A stretch of DNA of 49,826 nt from Variovorax sp. EL159. GTDB taxonomy: Bacteria > Pseudomonadota > Gammaproteobacteria > Burkholderiales > Burkholderiaceae_C. The position numbers and the translations under genes are program-made. The stretch is taken from contig NZ_FMUJ01000013.1 of NCBI RefSeq assembly GCF_900100965.1, forward strand, positions 1-49,826, written 5' to 3'. Shown here one piece after another: positions 16,152-25,729 of this stretch. The first letter of the stretch is position 1; every line of letters starts with the position of its first letter. A model generated the notes under the pieces. It was not told the DNA's origin, searched no databases, and saw only the letters and a program-made list of their open reading frames with translations.

Positions 16152-19037
16152 ATGGCCGACCACGAGTTCCGCATCGAAAGCGATTCGCCCGCCAACAAGG
16201 ACCTGATGTTCTGGCGCATCGTGGGCCACGAGGCGTTCTCGCGGCCGTCGAGCTACGAACTCACGGTGCTGTCGACGAACCGCGCCATCGACCCGCGGGC
16301 GATTCTCGGGCGTGCGTTCGATGTGGTGATCGAGTTCCTGGATGCCGACGAAGGCAAGCACGAGCGCCATGCCCAGGGCCATGCGGTGCGGTTCGCGCGC
16401 GGCGCGCAGATCGGCCGCTTCTTTGAATACCGCATCAGCCTGCGCTCATGGTTCTGGCTGCTCACCAAGCGCACCAACTCGCGCATCCTGCAAGAGAAGC
16501 CGGTGCTCGAAGTGCTCGACGCCGTGTTCGAAGACAGCCCGATCAAGGCCGTCAAGAAGATCAAGACCGACGGCGTGACCGGCCCGCACGCGCTGCGCCG
16601 CTACTGCGTGCAATACCAGGAGAGCGACTACCGCTTTCTCTCGCGCATCCTCGAAGACGAAGGCATCTACTACTGGTTCGACGCGCATACCGCGCCCGGC
16701 ACCATGATGCTCGCGGATGTGACCGACATGGCGCACGGCGGCCTGCCGGTGAAGGGCGTGCTCGAGTTCGTGACGGCCGGCGCGAGCGAGGCGCGCTTCA
16801 ACCAGATCGAGCGCTGGACCACGGCGCGCCAGCTGCAGTCGGGCAAGTACGCCTCGCGCGACGTGGACTACAAGGCCATCAAGCGGCTGCTGAGCACCGG
16901 CGCCGACGTGGCCGACAACCACGAGCTGGCCGACTTCGAGGTCTTCGAGTACCCGGGCGGCTACTTCAACTCGGACGACGCCGAAGCCGTGCTGGCGGTG
17001 CGCGCCGACGAACTGGACACGCGCCACGAACCGCACTGGGCCGTGACGCACTGGCCCGACGTGGCGGTGGGCCACAGCTTCACCTTCAGCGGCGACCCCG
17101 ACGGCGCGCGCGACGACGACTACATCATTGCCGGTTGCACCTTCGCGGCCACGCACCCCGGCTACGAAGGCCTGGGCCCCGAGATCGCCGTGCAGCCGAT
17201 CCGCCGCGTATTGCAGGAAGCGTTGCTCGACGACGCCGTCAACTCCGGCTGCCTCGACGCCTTTCTCGCCATGATCGACACCACGCCCGCGCTCAGCGAC
17301 AGCACGCGCGGCACCAGCACCTTTTTGATCACCGCGCTGTCGGCCAAGCAGGCCTTCCGCCCGCCGCGCCTCACGCCGCGCGTGACCATGCCCGGCCCGC
17401 AGAGCGCGATCGTCGTCGGTGCCAAGGGCAAGGAACTGGACGTGGACGAGATGGGGCGCGTCAAGGTGCACTTTCACTGGGACCGCTACGACGACCGCGA
17501 GGAACACGGCGAGAAGTCGACCTGCTGGATCCGCGTGTCGCAGCCCTGGGCCGGCAAGGCGTGGGGCGGCTACTTCATGCCGCGCATCAAGCAGGAGGTG
17601 ATCGTCGACTTCATGAACGGCGACCCCGACCGGCCGATCATCGTCGGGCGGGTCTACAACGACGACCAGCCGATTCCCTACAAGTCGCCCACCCAGAGCG
17701 GCTTCAAGACACGCTCCACGCCGGGCGGCGGGCCCTCGAACTACAACGAGATCATGTTCGAGGACAAGAAGGGGCAGGAGCTGGTCAACGTTCATGCCGA
17801 GCGGAACATGTCGACCTCGGTGGAAGTGGACGACTCGCTCTCGGTCGGGCGAGACCAGAGCGAAACGGTGGACCGCGACCGCACCGCGCTGGTCAAGCGC
17901 AACGAGAAGAACACGGTGGCGGAGATACAGACCAACGTGGTGGGTATCTCGCAGAGCAACACCATCGGCGCGGGCGGCCAGAAGACGCAGGTGAAGGGCT
18001 TCCAGGAAAACATCTTCCATGCGAGCCAGAAGACTTCGGTGGTGGGCTTCCAGGCGCTCACGGTGACGGCCAACCAGAACGTGGCCATCGGCGGCTTCCA
18101 GGGCACGGTGGTGGGCGCGAACCAGGACGTGGGCGTGGTCGGCTTCCAGACCACCTCGGTGGGAGCCGACATGGCCTACCTCGTCACCGGCAACACCAAG
18201 ATGCAAAGCGGCGGCGTGCGCAACGACGTCACGGGCGGCAAGCACGCCATCATGGCCAACCAGATCAAGCTGGTGAGCAACACCTCGGTCGACATCATGG
18301 CGGTGGGTGACATCAACTCGACCTCCATTGGCTCCAACACCACCGTGCTGGGCTCCAACTCGAGCGGCTACATCGGATCGAACAGCGAGGCCAACCTGGG
18401 CGTCACGCGCTCGACCTTCATGGGGCTGAGCATGAGCAATGCGCTGGCGGTGGACATCGCGAACTTCGCGGGTGTGCAGATCGAGAACACGGCGGCCATC
18501 CGGCTCAGCAACGTGGCGACGGTCAACCTGAGCCAGAACGGCATAGACCTCGACCTGCAGACGATGAAGATCATCTCGGGCGGAGGTGGTGGCGGCGCTG
18601 CGGCCAGCGGTGGCACGGCGGGCATGGTCGCGGGTTTCGTGATCGGCGGCGCTGCGCTGATCAGGGGGCTCTTCGACGTCAAGGCCACCTTCGACCAGTA
18701 CCAGAAGGCCAAGACCGACCTCGAAACGGCCGCGCAGGAGGCACGCGACCAGGGCTTGACGAATCTGGCGAGCCGGCTGACGCGGCTGGCCGCCGTCGCA
18801 GACCGGCGAGGGACTGAAGGCGGGCTGGCCATGATTCCCATCGTCGGCGGCTTGGCGATGGGGTTCGACGATCAGTTTCTCGGCGGCACCAATGCCAGCA
18901 GCACCGCCGATGCCCTGAAAACGGACGAGTCCTCGGCGGGCGCTCGCCCCGCCGCGCCGCCCGCGCCGGTCATCCCGGCCGTGCCGGACATGCCCCCGCT
19001 TCCGCCGCCCTACACGCCACCCCATGGCGGCTCCTGA
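16152..19037 (+). CDS. vgrG: T6SS spike protein VgrG (TssI) with C-terminal extension
   Basis: VgrG trimers form the puncturing tip on the Hcp tube. The 961-residue product has the gp27-like part (about 1-400, with DYRFLSRILEDEGIYYWF), the gp5 OB-fold (about 413-520, GRVKVHFHWDRYDDR and GDPDRPIIVGRVYN), and a long repetitive beta-prism (about 540-805, many V-GFQ and GAN-NV type repeats). After a glycine run near 808 comes a 150-residue extension: a hydrophobic Gly/Ala segment, a helical charged stretch, another hydrophobic stretch and a proline-rich tail. I recognise no enzyme in it. It may hold an effector or the adaptor encoded next. Confidence 0.96.
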   Translation: MADHEFRIESDSPANKDLMFWRIVGHEAFSRPSSYELTVLSTNRAIDPRAILGRAFDVVIEFLDADEGKHERHAQGHAVRFARGAQIGRFFEYRISLRSWFWLLTKRTNSRILQEKPVLEVLDAVFEDSPIKAVKKIKTDGVTGPHALRRYCVQYQESDYRFLSRILEDEGIYYWFDAHTAPGTMMLADVTDMAHGGLPVKGVLEFVTAGASEARFNQIERWTTARQLQSGKYASRDVDYKAIKRLLSTGADVADNHELADFEVFEYPGGYFNSDDAEAVLAVRADELDTRHEPHWAVTHWPDVAVGHSFTFSGDPDGARDDDYIIAGCTFAATHPGYEGLGPEIAVQPIRRVLQEALLDDAVNSGCLDAFLAMIDTTPALSDSTRGTSTFLITALSAKQAFRPPRLTPRVTMPGPQSAIVVGAKGKELDVDEMGRVKVHFHWDRYDDREEHGEKSTCWIRVSQPWAGKAWGGYFMPRIKQEVIVDFMNGDPDRPIIVGRVYNDDQPIPYKSPTQSGFKTRSTPGGGPSNYNEIMFEDKKGQELVNVHAERNMSTSVEVDDSLSVGRDQSETVDRDRTALVKRNEKNTVAEIQTNVVGISQSNTIGAGGQKTQVKGFQENIFHASQKTSVVGFQALTVTANQNVAIGGFQGTVVGANQDVGVVGFQTTSVGADMAYLVTGNTKMQSGGVRNDVTGGKHAIMANQIKLVSNTSVDIMAVGDINSTSIGSNTTVLGSNSSGYIGSNSEANLGVTRSTFMGLSMSNALAVDIANFAGVQIENTAAIRLSNVATVNLSQNGIDLDLQTMKIISGGGGGGAAASGGTAGMVAGFVIGGAALIRGLFDVKATFDQYQKAKTDLETAAQEARDQGLTNLASRLTRLAAVADRRGTEGGLAMIPIVGGLAMGFDDQFLGGTNASSTADALKTDESSAGARPAAPPAPVIPAVPDMPPLPPPYTPPHGGS

Positions 19038-19049
19038 AGCCGTTCGCGC

Positions 19050-21647
19050 ATGCAAGTGACCAAGCCCCAGGCGCTCGGCCTGTCGACCCGGCCGGTGGAG
19101 TACCGGAAGCGCTTCGGCCTGTGCGTCACCGCCTGCCTGCACGTGCCCTTTGCGCAGGGCGAGCGCGGCGCGCTGTGGAGCGAGCAGTCGATGTGGGACT
19201 TCCTGTCGCAAGAGATGGCGGTGCCGCTGATCGATGAAGGCGTGGCCAAGCTCACGGCCGAGTTCCTGGTGCATGGCCGCGCCTTTCCGCAACCGGGGCA
19301 GCCCGCCGCCTGCGCCGTGCGCGCGCGGCTGGGCACGCGAGAAAAAACCTTGCTGGTCTTCGGCGAGCGCCGGTGGGACGGTGCACAGGCCACCGCGCCC
19401 GAGCCCTTCGCGCAGATGCCGATCGACTGGGCGCATGCCTACGGCGGCACGGACTTCGCGCTCAACCCCGCGGGCAAGGGCCGCGCGGTGCAGGGCGGGG
19501 CGCAGTGGTTGCCCAACATCGAGCGGCCCGACGCCCGCCTGCTGCGGCCCGATCACGCCGTGCCGCCCGCGGGATTCGGCGCGCTCGAGCCCATGCATCC
19601 GCAGCGCGCGCAGTACCGGGGCACCTACGACGCCGGCTACCTGCAGGCCCATGCGCCCGGGTTTCCGCCCGACCTGGACTGGCGCCACTTCAACCTCGCG
19701 CCGCCGGACCAGTGGTTCGACCAGCCGCTGCGTGGCGACGAGCCCTTTGCCTTCGATCACATGCATGCGGCGCAGGCGCACATCGAAGGCCGCCTGCCGG
19801 GCCTTTGCGCGCGCGTGTTCGCGGGCTACCGCACGGGCGAGGGCAGCGAGCCCAAACTGCGCGAGGTGCCGCTGCGGCTGACCACCGCGTGGTTCTTCCC
19901 GCATGCGGAACGCGCCATCCTGCTGTTCCAGGGTCTGGCCGAAGTCGCCACCGACGACGGCGCCGATGTCGTGTCGCTGATGGGCGCGGTCGAGCGGCTC
20001 GGCGAACGCCGAAGCGACGCGCACTATGCGGACGCGATCGCGCGGCGCGCCGATCCGCGCACGGGCAGCGTCCACATGCTGCACGACGGCGACCTGCTGC
20101 CCGATGGGCTCGACATCTTCGATCCCGCTGTCGAAGCCGCGCGCGCGGCCTTCGCCATGGACGGCCTGCAGGGCGAGGCGCAGTTCCTGCGCGCCGAGAC
20201 CGACGTGGCCCTGGCACGCGAAGAGGTCCGCGGCCAGGGGCGCGACCCCGATGCCCTCGGCATCAAGATGCCGGTGCGCGAGAAGGTGCCCACCGGCGCG
20301 GAACTCGCGCCCTACGTGGAACGCCAGATGAAGGAGGCCGAGCGCCAGCAGTGGGCCGCGCTCGAAGACGCCGTGACGCAGGCAGAAAAGGCGCTGGCCT
20401 TCGCGGCCGAGCACAAGCTGCCGCTGGCCGCGCTGCAGCATCGCGGGCCGCCGCGCTTCAGCGCCGAGGGGCGGTTCGACGCGATGCGCGCCGACCTCGC
20501 GGCGCAGGGCAAGGCGGTGAACGCCGCCGCCGTCTACCCCGCGCTCGTGCAGCAGGAGGCCGCCGAGCGGCTGGCCTACCGGCAATCGGCGCATGCGCAG
20601 GCACCGGCCGACCCCATGCCGGCGGCCGAGGCGCAAACGCTGCGCGGCGAGATCGCGCGGGCCGCGGCCAGCGGCATGCGCTACTTCGAGAACATGGACC
20701 TCACGGGCGCCGACCTCTCGGGCCTCGATCTGCGCGGCGTGAGCTTCGCGGGCGCGTGGCTGGAGAGCGCCAATCTGTCGAAGTCCAATCTGTCGGGCGC
20801 CGACTTCTCGGGTGCGGTGCTCGCGCATGCCGACCTGCGCGGTGCCGTTGGCGTGGGCGCGAAGTTCGCCGAGGCCAACCTCGGCGGCGCGCAACTGGCC
20901 GGCGCGGTGTTCGATGAAGCCGACCTGCGCGGCGCGGTGCTGAGCGGCTGCCTGCTCGCCGACACCCAACTGCGTCGCGCACAGCTGGCCGGCGCCCAAC
21001 TGCTCGACACGAAATGGGGCGCGGCCGACTGGAGCGGCGTGCAGGCGGCACGCCAGGTGTTCTACAAGCTCGACCTCCAGGGCCTGGTGCTGGCCGAGGC
21101 CGAACTCAGTGACTGCAGCTTCATCGAGTGCAACCTGAGCGGCTGCGATCTGCGTGCCGCTCGGCTGCAGCGCGGCAACTTCGTCGGCTGCAAGCTCGAC
21201 GGCGCGCGGCTGGCCGGCGTGCAGGCCGAAGGCGCGGTGTTCGTGCAGGGCTGCAGCCTCGCCGGTGCCGACCTGAGCGGTGCACAACTGATGCGCTGCA
21301 ATTTCGGCGAGACCCAGCTCGAAGGCGCACGGCTCGTGCAGGCGCGGCTCGATGGCGCGAACCTCACCGGCGCCCGCTTCGCGCGCTGCGACCTGCGACT
21401 GGCCAGCGCGGCGGGCGCCATGCTGCGCAAGGCCGTGCTGCGGCAGGCCGTGATGGCGGGCATGAACCTGTCGAACGCCGTGATGCACCACGCCGACCTG
21501 CGCGGTGCCGACCTGCGCCGCAGCAATCTCTTCGGTGCCGACCTGTCGCGCGTGCGGCTCGATGGCGACGTGCGTTTTGAAGACGCCATGCTCAAGCGCG
21601 CCCGCACCTGGCCGCGCCTGACGCCGGAAGAACAGGCCGCGCCATGA
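19050..21647 (+). CDS. DUF2169 domain protein with pentapeptide-repeat C-terminus
   Basis: The 865-residue protein has a DUF2169 domain (about 1-330; EYRKRFGLCVTACLHVPF, WAHAYGGTDFALNP). DUF2169 proteins are encoded beside vgrG and act as adaptors/chaperones for cargo loading on VgrG or PAAR. A charged helical linker (about 395-540) leads to a pentapeptide-repeat beta-helix (from about 547, ADLSGLDLRGVSFAGA and similar A(D/N)LxG steps) to the end. The start 12 bases after vgrG and the ATGA overlap with the next gene indicate one operon. The pentapeptide helix probably serves as a scaffold here; its binding partner cannot be told from sequence. Confidence 0.9.
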   Translation: MQVTKPQALGLSTRPVEYRKRFGLCVTACLHVPFAQGERGALWSEQSMWDFLSQEMAVPLIDEGVAKLTAEFLVHGRAFPQPGQPAACAVRARLGTREKTLLVFGERRWDGAQATAPEPFAQMPIDWAHAYGGTDFALNPAGKGRAVQGGAQWLPNIERPDARLLRPDHAVPPAGFGALEPMHPQRAQYRGTYDAGYLQAHAPGFPPDLDWRHFNLAPPDQWFDQPLRGDEPFAFDHMHAAQAHIEGRLPGLCARVFAGYRTGEGSEPKLREVPLRLTTAWFFPHAERAILLFQGLAEVATDDGADVVSLMGAVERLGERRSDAHYADAIARRADPRTGSVHMLHDGDLLPDGLDIFDPAVEAARAAFAMDGLQGEAQFLRAETDVALAREEVRGQGRDPDALGIKMPVREKVPTGAELAPYVERQMKEAERQQWAALEDAVTQAEKALAFAAEHKLPLAALQHRGPPRFSAEGRFDAMRADLAAQGKAVNAAAVYPALVQQEAAERLAYRQSAHAQAPADPMPAAEAQTLRGEIARAAASGMRYFENMDLTGADLSGLDLRGVSFAGAWLESANLSKSNLSGADFSGAVLAHADLRGAVGVGAKFAEANLGGAQLAGAVFDEADLRGAVLSGCLLADTQLRRAQLAGAQLLDTKWGAADWSGVQAARQVFYKLDLQGLVLAEAELSDCSFIECNLSGCDLRAARLQRGNFVGCKLDGARLAGVQAEGAVFVQGCSLAGADLSGAQLMRCNFGETQLEGARLVQARLDGANLTGARFARCDLRLASAAGAMLRKAVLRQAVMAGMNLSNAVMHHADLRGADLRRSNLFGADLSRVRLDGDVRFEDAMLKRARTWPRLTPEEQAAP

Positions 21648-22705
21648 TGAGCCCCGAACTGCTGTCGATGGCCGTCGCCATCGGTGAACCGGTCGTCGGC
21701 ATGGACCTGGGCAAGGGCGCCTATGCGCGCGCCGCGCTCGGCGGTGCCGTGTTCTCGCGCACCCGGCTGGCCGAAGCCGACCTGCGCGGTGCCGACCTGC
21801 GCGAAGCCGTGTTCGAGCAGTGCGACCTGCGCGGCGTGCTGCTGGCGGGCGCCAACCTGCGGCGCGCGGTGTTCGACCACTGCACGCTCGACCATGCCGA
21901 CCTGCGCGGCGCCAACCTGCATGCCGCGCTGTGGACCGAATGCCAGGCGCCGCATGTGCAACTGGCCGACGCGCAACTGAGCATGGCGACGCTGACCCGC
22001 TCGCGGCTCGACCACGCCGTGCTGCGCGGCGCGAACCTCGACTCGGCGCTGCTCGACGCCACGGGCCTGCTCGACGTGTGCGCCGACGGTGCCCACTGGC
22101 GCCAGACCACCGTGTCGGCCTGCGACCTCACGCTGCTGACCTGGGCCGGCGCCACGCTGCAGCGCGTGGCCTTCATCGGCACCGACCTGCAGGGCAAGTC
22201 GTTCGCGCGGTTGCAGGTCGAGGGCTGCCAGTTCCTGAATTCGCAACTCGCGCGCGCCGATTTTTCCGAAGCCGGCATGCGCCAATGCAACTTCCAGGGC
22301 GCGACGCTCGACGGCGCCTGCTTCGCCAGGGTGCGGGCCGCGGGCGCGCTGTTCTGCGAAGTGCAGGGCGAGAAGACGGACTTTGCCGGCGCGCAACTGC
22401 GCCAGGCGCTCTTTACCGGGGCGCGCCTGCCCGGTGCCAACTTCACCGGCGCCGACCTCTACCAGACGCACTTCGCCGGTGCCCGGTTGCCGCGCGCGCA
22501 ACTGGCCTCGGCCGAACTCACCTACGCCGACTTCAGCCATGCCGACCTGTCGGGTGCCGACCTGCGCGAAGCCGCGATGTTCCGCACCGTGCTGCACGGC
22601 GCGAACACGCAAGAGGCGCGCATGACCGATCGCGCCCGCGCCATCGAAGAAGACCCCGACCTGGCCGCCGCCGAACGCTGGCAACCCATGGAGCAGACCT
22701 CATGA
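21644..22705 (+). CDS. Pentapeptide-repeat protein
   Basis: This 353-residue protein consists almost wholly of A(D/N)LxG-type pentapeptide repeats (ADLRGADLREAVFEQCDLRG and on), forming a predicted right-handed quadrilateral beta-helix. It overlaps the preceding DUF2169-pentapeptide gene and the following DUF3540 gene by ATGA each, so the three are likely co-translated and may form one complex. A second ATG three bases downstream is equally possible as start. No catalytic domain is visible. Alternatives are an immunity-type or DNA-mimic protein, but the gene context argues for VgrG cargo assembly. Confidence 0.88.
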   Translation: MMSPELLSMAVAIGEPVVGMDLGKGAYARAALGGAVFSRTRLAEADLRGADLREAVFEQCDLRGVLLAGANLRRAVFDHCTLDHADLRGANLHAALWTECQAPHVQLADAQLSMATLTRSRLDHAVLRGANLDSALLDATGLLDVCADGAHWRQTTVSACDLTLLTWAGATLQRVAFIGTDLQGKSFARLQVEGCQFLNSQLARADFSEAGMRQCNFQGATLDGACFARVRAAGALFCEVQGEKTDFAGAQLRQALFTGARLPGANFTGADLYQTHFAGARLPRAQLASAELTYADFSHADLSGADLREAAMFRTVLHGANTQEARMTDRARAIEEDPDLAAAERWQPMEQTS

Positions 22706-23418
22706 CCTCACCATCGAACGCCACCCTTTCGTCATCGCCCGCACGCGGCCGCCGCAAGGCCCGAACGGTCACGTCGCCGCAGCCCCAGCCGCAACAGGCG
22801 CAGCAGCCTCAACAGCCGCAGGCGATTGCCGCCGGCTGGTGCGTGGGCACCGTCAGCGCCTGCGGGCCCGAGGGCTTCGCCGTGCTGAGCGGCACGCTGC
22901 AGCGCAACGGCCGCCGCGCCGCGAGCTGCCTGCTGGAGCCGCGCGTGGGCGACAGCGTCGCCTGCATGGAAGTGGCGCCCAAGGAACTGTGGATTCTTGC
23001 GGTGCTGCAGCGCGAAGGCGGCCAGGCCCACGTGCTGCGGCTGTCCGGCGACACGCGCGTGCAGGTCGACGACGGCGCGCTTACCTTCGCGGCGCCGCGG
23101 CTCGCGCTGCATGGCGACCAGCTCGAAGTGCGCGCGCGTGAAGGGCGCATGGCGGTGGAGTCGGTCGAACTCGTCGGCCGCCACCTGCGCGTGGTGGGCA
23201 GCGTGGTCAAGCTGGTGGGTTCGGTGCTCTCGACGGTGATGGACCGCGTGAGCCACTACAGCAGGCACTACGTGCGCACCACCGACGGCACCGACCGCGT
23301 GGCCGCCACGCACGTCGAGTGCGAGGCGCGGCAACTGCTGCGCCTGTCCGGCGAGCACACGCTGGTGAACGGCGAGAAGCTGGTCAAGACGCGCGGCGGC
23401 CAGATCCATTTCGGCTAG
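22702..23418 (+). CDS. DUF3540 domain protein (T6SS VgrG module)
   Basis: This 238-residue protein has a low-complexity Gln/Pro-rich N-terminus (about 25-45). A beta-rich DUF3540 domain follows (GTVSACGPEGFAVLSG, EPRVGDSVACMEV, LWILAVLQREGG), then an amphipathic segment with VVKLVGSVLSTVMDRVSHYSRHYVRT. DUF3540 proteins occur in T6SS loci with DUF2169 and DUF4150 proteins; the molecular role is not established. It overlaps its upstream neighbour by ATGA. Confidence 0.85.
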   Translation: MTSPSNATLSSSPARGRRKARTVTSPQPQPQQAQQPQQPQAIAAGWCVGTVSACGPEGFAVLSGTLQRNGRRAASCLLEPRVGDSVACMEVAPKELWILAVLQREGGQAHVLRLSGDTRVQVDDGALTFAAPRLALHGDQLEVRAREGRMAVESVELVGRHLRVVGSVVKLVGSVLSTVMDRVSHYSRHYVRTTDGTDRVAATHVECEARQLLRLSGEHTLVNGEKLVKTRGGQIHFG

Positions 23419-23427
23419 GAGCGCATC

Positions 23428-23823
23428 GTGTTCGCCAACTGCCAGCTGATGGGCACCGACATGGGCTTTCCCGATGTGTGCATCACACCGGCCGCGCCCT
23501 CGCCGATTCCGGTGCCGTACCCCAACATCGCCATGGGGCCGATGGCCATTCCCAACTGCCCGACCATCCTGGTGATGGGCGCGCCGGCGCACAACCTGGG
23601 CACCGTCATCCCGATGACCAACGGCGACAACGCGGGCGTGATGCTGGGCGTGGCGTCGGGCACCGTCATGGGGCCGAGCCGCCACGTCACCGCCGCCTTC
23701 ACCGTGCTGCTGCAGGGCATGCCGGCCACGCGGCTGACCAGCGTGTCGATACAGAACAGCACCAACTGTCCCGGCGTGCGCGTGGTGCCGAGCCAGGCCC
23801 TGCTGCTGCTGCTCTCGCCGTGA
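23428..23823 (+). CDS. DUF4150 / PAAR-like protein
   Basis: PAAR-like proteins cap the VgrG spike. The 131-residue product begins at GTG (23428, nine bases after the DUF3540 gene) with MFANCQLMGTDMGFPDVCITP and contains the DUF4150 text IPVPYPNIAMG and PAHNLGTVIPMTNGDNAGVM. It stops where the fold ends: there is no C-terminal toxin domain, unlike many DUF4150 effectors. It is the last gene of the VgrG module; a gap of 144 bases follows. Confidence 0.9.
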   Translation: MFANCQLMGTDMGFPDVCITPAAPSPIPVPYPNIAMGPMAIPNCPTILVMGAPAHNLGTVIPMTNGDNAGVMLGVASGTVMGPSRHVTAAFTVLLQGMPATRLTSVSIQNSTNCPGVRVVPSQALLLLLSP

Positions 23824-23876
23824 GCGGGCGCGGCACGCGGCATGCAATGGCGCAAGGCATACCTCTTACGGCGAGA

Positions 23877-23905
23877 TTGCCAACGTGTCCCCCGGAATGA
23901 ATACT
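23877..23905 (+). promoter_or_regulatory. Candidate sigma-70 promoter for tagH
   Basis: TTGCCA (23877-23882) and AATACT (23900-23905) are spaced by 17 bases in the 144-base gap before tagH. The region is visibly less GC-rich than its neighbours. Five of six -35 positions match consensus; the -10 match is moderate. Confidence 0.4.
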
Positions 23906-23967
23906 CCCTGTGAGTCTTTTCGTTCGCGTGTGCGAAGGGTGTATGGGCGTCGCCCGGGGGCCGGTTC

Positions 23968-25668
23968 ATGATCCAAATCGCTGTTATCACCCGGCAAGGC
24001 ACGCCCGCGGGGCAGCCCATGGTTGCCGAGTTCGGACCGCAGGGCGGCACCATCGGACGCGCCGACACCAACACGCTGGTGCTCGACGACCCCGACCGCA
24101 CCGTGTCGCGCGTGCATGCGCAGGTGCTGTGCCGCGACGGCCACTACTTCATCATCGACCGGGGCAGCAACCCGATGCAATGCAACGGGCAGTCGCTGGG
24201 GGCCGGCAACGAGGCCGCGCTGACGGACGGCGCGCACCTGGTCATCGGCAGCTTCGAACTGGGCGTGCGCGCGGTAGCCGCTGGCGCCGGTGCCGGCGCG
24301 GCGCCGGCCGTCGAGGCGATACCGCAGACAGTCGCCGTGCCATCGGGCGACGATCCCTTTGCCGACCTGCTCGCCGGCCTCGGTTCGCCGGCCGTGGCCA
24401 AGCCTGTTGCGCCTGCGGCGTCTGCGCCATCGGCCGATGCGATGCTGTTCCCCGACCCGATGGAAAGCGGCTCGCGCAACGCGCATGCGGCGCAGGTCGA
24501 CCCCTTCGCGAACCTGCTGGGGCCCACGCCCGCATCGGCACCTGCCGCCGGCCTGGGTGCGCTCGATGACTTCTCCGATCTTGGCGCGCCACCCGCGCAC
24601 GGCAAGGCGGCGGGCATCGATGCGCTGTTCGGCGGCATGGACAGCGGTGGCGGCATCGGCGGTGATCCGCTCGCGCTGTCGCCGTTGGCCGACCCTTTGC
24701 TGCAGCCCAACACGGCCTCGTCGGCAGATCCGTTGGCCGCGCTGCAACGCACCGCGCCGCCCACGCCGACACCGCGATCGGACCACCTGCCGATCGACCG
24801 CTTCGGCTTCACCCCGCCGAAGGCCGTTGCACCGCCGGTGCCGCCCGCGCCACCTGTGCAGCCCACGCCATTGCCTGCGGAAGAGCTGCCCCGGTTCGAC
24901 GACATGACGGGGTTGCCGATCCGCATCAGCGGGCCGGAGCCCACGGGCAAGCTTGCCGAGGCGCCGGCGTTGCCGCCGATGCCTGTGCCCGCACCAGCGC
25001 TGGCACCGATGCCCGTGCAGCATTCCCCCGCGCCGATTGCATCGCCAGCCGCACCGCGCGCCGAACGCGCCGCGTCCGACGACGAACTGCTCGCCGCCTT
25101 CCTGCGTGGCCTGGCCAGCACGCACCAGCCGCCCGAGATGCTCACGCCCGGCCTGATGGAGCGTATCGGGTCGATGCTGCGCAGCGCCACCGAAGGCACG
25201 CTGCAGCTGCTGCTCACGCGCCAGGAGTTCAAGCGCGAGGTGCGGGCCGAAGTCACGATGATCGCGGCGCAGGCCAACAACCCGCTCAAGTTCTCGCCCA
25301 CGGTCGAGGTGGCGCTGGCCCATCTGCTGGGCCCCGGCGTGCGCGGCTTCATGCCGCCCGAGGCCGCGATGCGCGACGCCTTCAACGACCTGCGCGCCCA
25401 CCAGTTCGGCGTGATGGTGGGTATGCGCGCGGCGCTGGCGCACGTCATCGCGCGCTTCGAGCCGGCCGAGCTGGAAAAGAAGATCAGCGCAAAGTCGGCG
25501 CTCGACGCGCTCTTCAGCGCCAACCGCAAGGCCAAGCTGTGGGACCAGTTCGTGGCGCTCTACGGCGGCATCGCGAGCGAGGCGGAAGACGACTTCCACA
25601 GCCTCTTCGGCAAAGCTTTTCTCGAAGCCTACGAAGAGCAGATGGCGCGCCTGAAGTCGGACACCTGA
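23968..25668 (+). CDS. tagH: T6SS FHA-domain protein TagH (Fha/ImpI)
   Basis: The 566-residue protein has an N-terminal FHA domain (about 25-90: GRADTNTLVLDDPDRTVSRVHAQV and the terminal NGQ turn) that reads phosphothreonine. A long Pro/Ala-rich disordered region (about 105-370) follows, then the C-terminal helical TagH domain (about 370-566, DELLAAFLRGLAS, then FLEAYEEQMARL). In the known system PpkA phosphorylates the FHA protein and PppA removes the phosphate; all three partners are in this window. The ATG at 23968 lies after a 144-base gap with a candidate promoter. Confidence 0.95.
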   Translation: MIQIAVITRQGTPAGQPMVAEFGPQGGTIGRADTNTLVLDDPDRTVSRVHAQVLCRDGHYFIIDRGSNPMQCNGQSLGAGNEAALTDGAHLVIGSFELGVRAVAAGAGAGAAPAVEAIPQTVAVPSGDDPFADLLAGLGSPAVAKPVAPAASAPSADAMLFPDPMESGSRNAHAAQVDPFANLLGPTPASAPAAGLGALDDFSDLGAPPAHGKAAGIDALFGGMDSGGGIGGDPLALSPLADPLLQPNTASSADPLAALQRTAPPTPTPRSDHLPIDRFGFTPPKAVAPPVPPAPPVQPTPLPAEELPRFDDMTGLPIRISGPEPTGKLAEAPALPPMPVPAPALAPMPVQHSPAPIASPAAPRAERAASDDELLAAFLRGLASTHQPPEMLTPGLMERIGSMLRSATEGTLQLLLTRQEFKREVRAEVTMIAAQANNPLKFSPTVEVALAHLLGPGVRGFMPPEAAMRDAFNDLRAHQFGVMVGMRAALAHVIARFEPAELEKKISAKSALDALFSANRKAKLWDQFVALYGGIASEAEDDFHSLFGKAFLEAYEEQMARLKSDT

Positions 25669-25729
25669 GAAGAAGACCACGACGCACGGCCACGACAACG
25701 ACAACAACAGCACACGCGAGGCACCCCGC

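Noticed and set aside
16446..21491. 1681-residue open frame on the minus strand opposite vgrG and the DUF2169 gene
   Set aside because: It is a shadow caused by high third-position GC; composition is His/Arg/Ala/Val-rich with no domain, and both plus-strand genes are clear.
20690..22600. Short-period nucleotide repetition that could suggest a repeat array or CRISPR
   Set aside because: The repeats are imperfect 15-base codon patterns of pentapeptide repeats within open reading frames; there are no uniform spacers.
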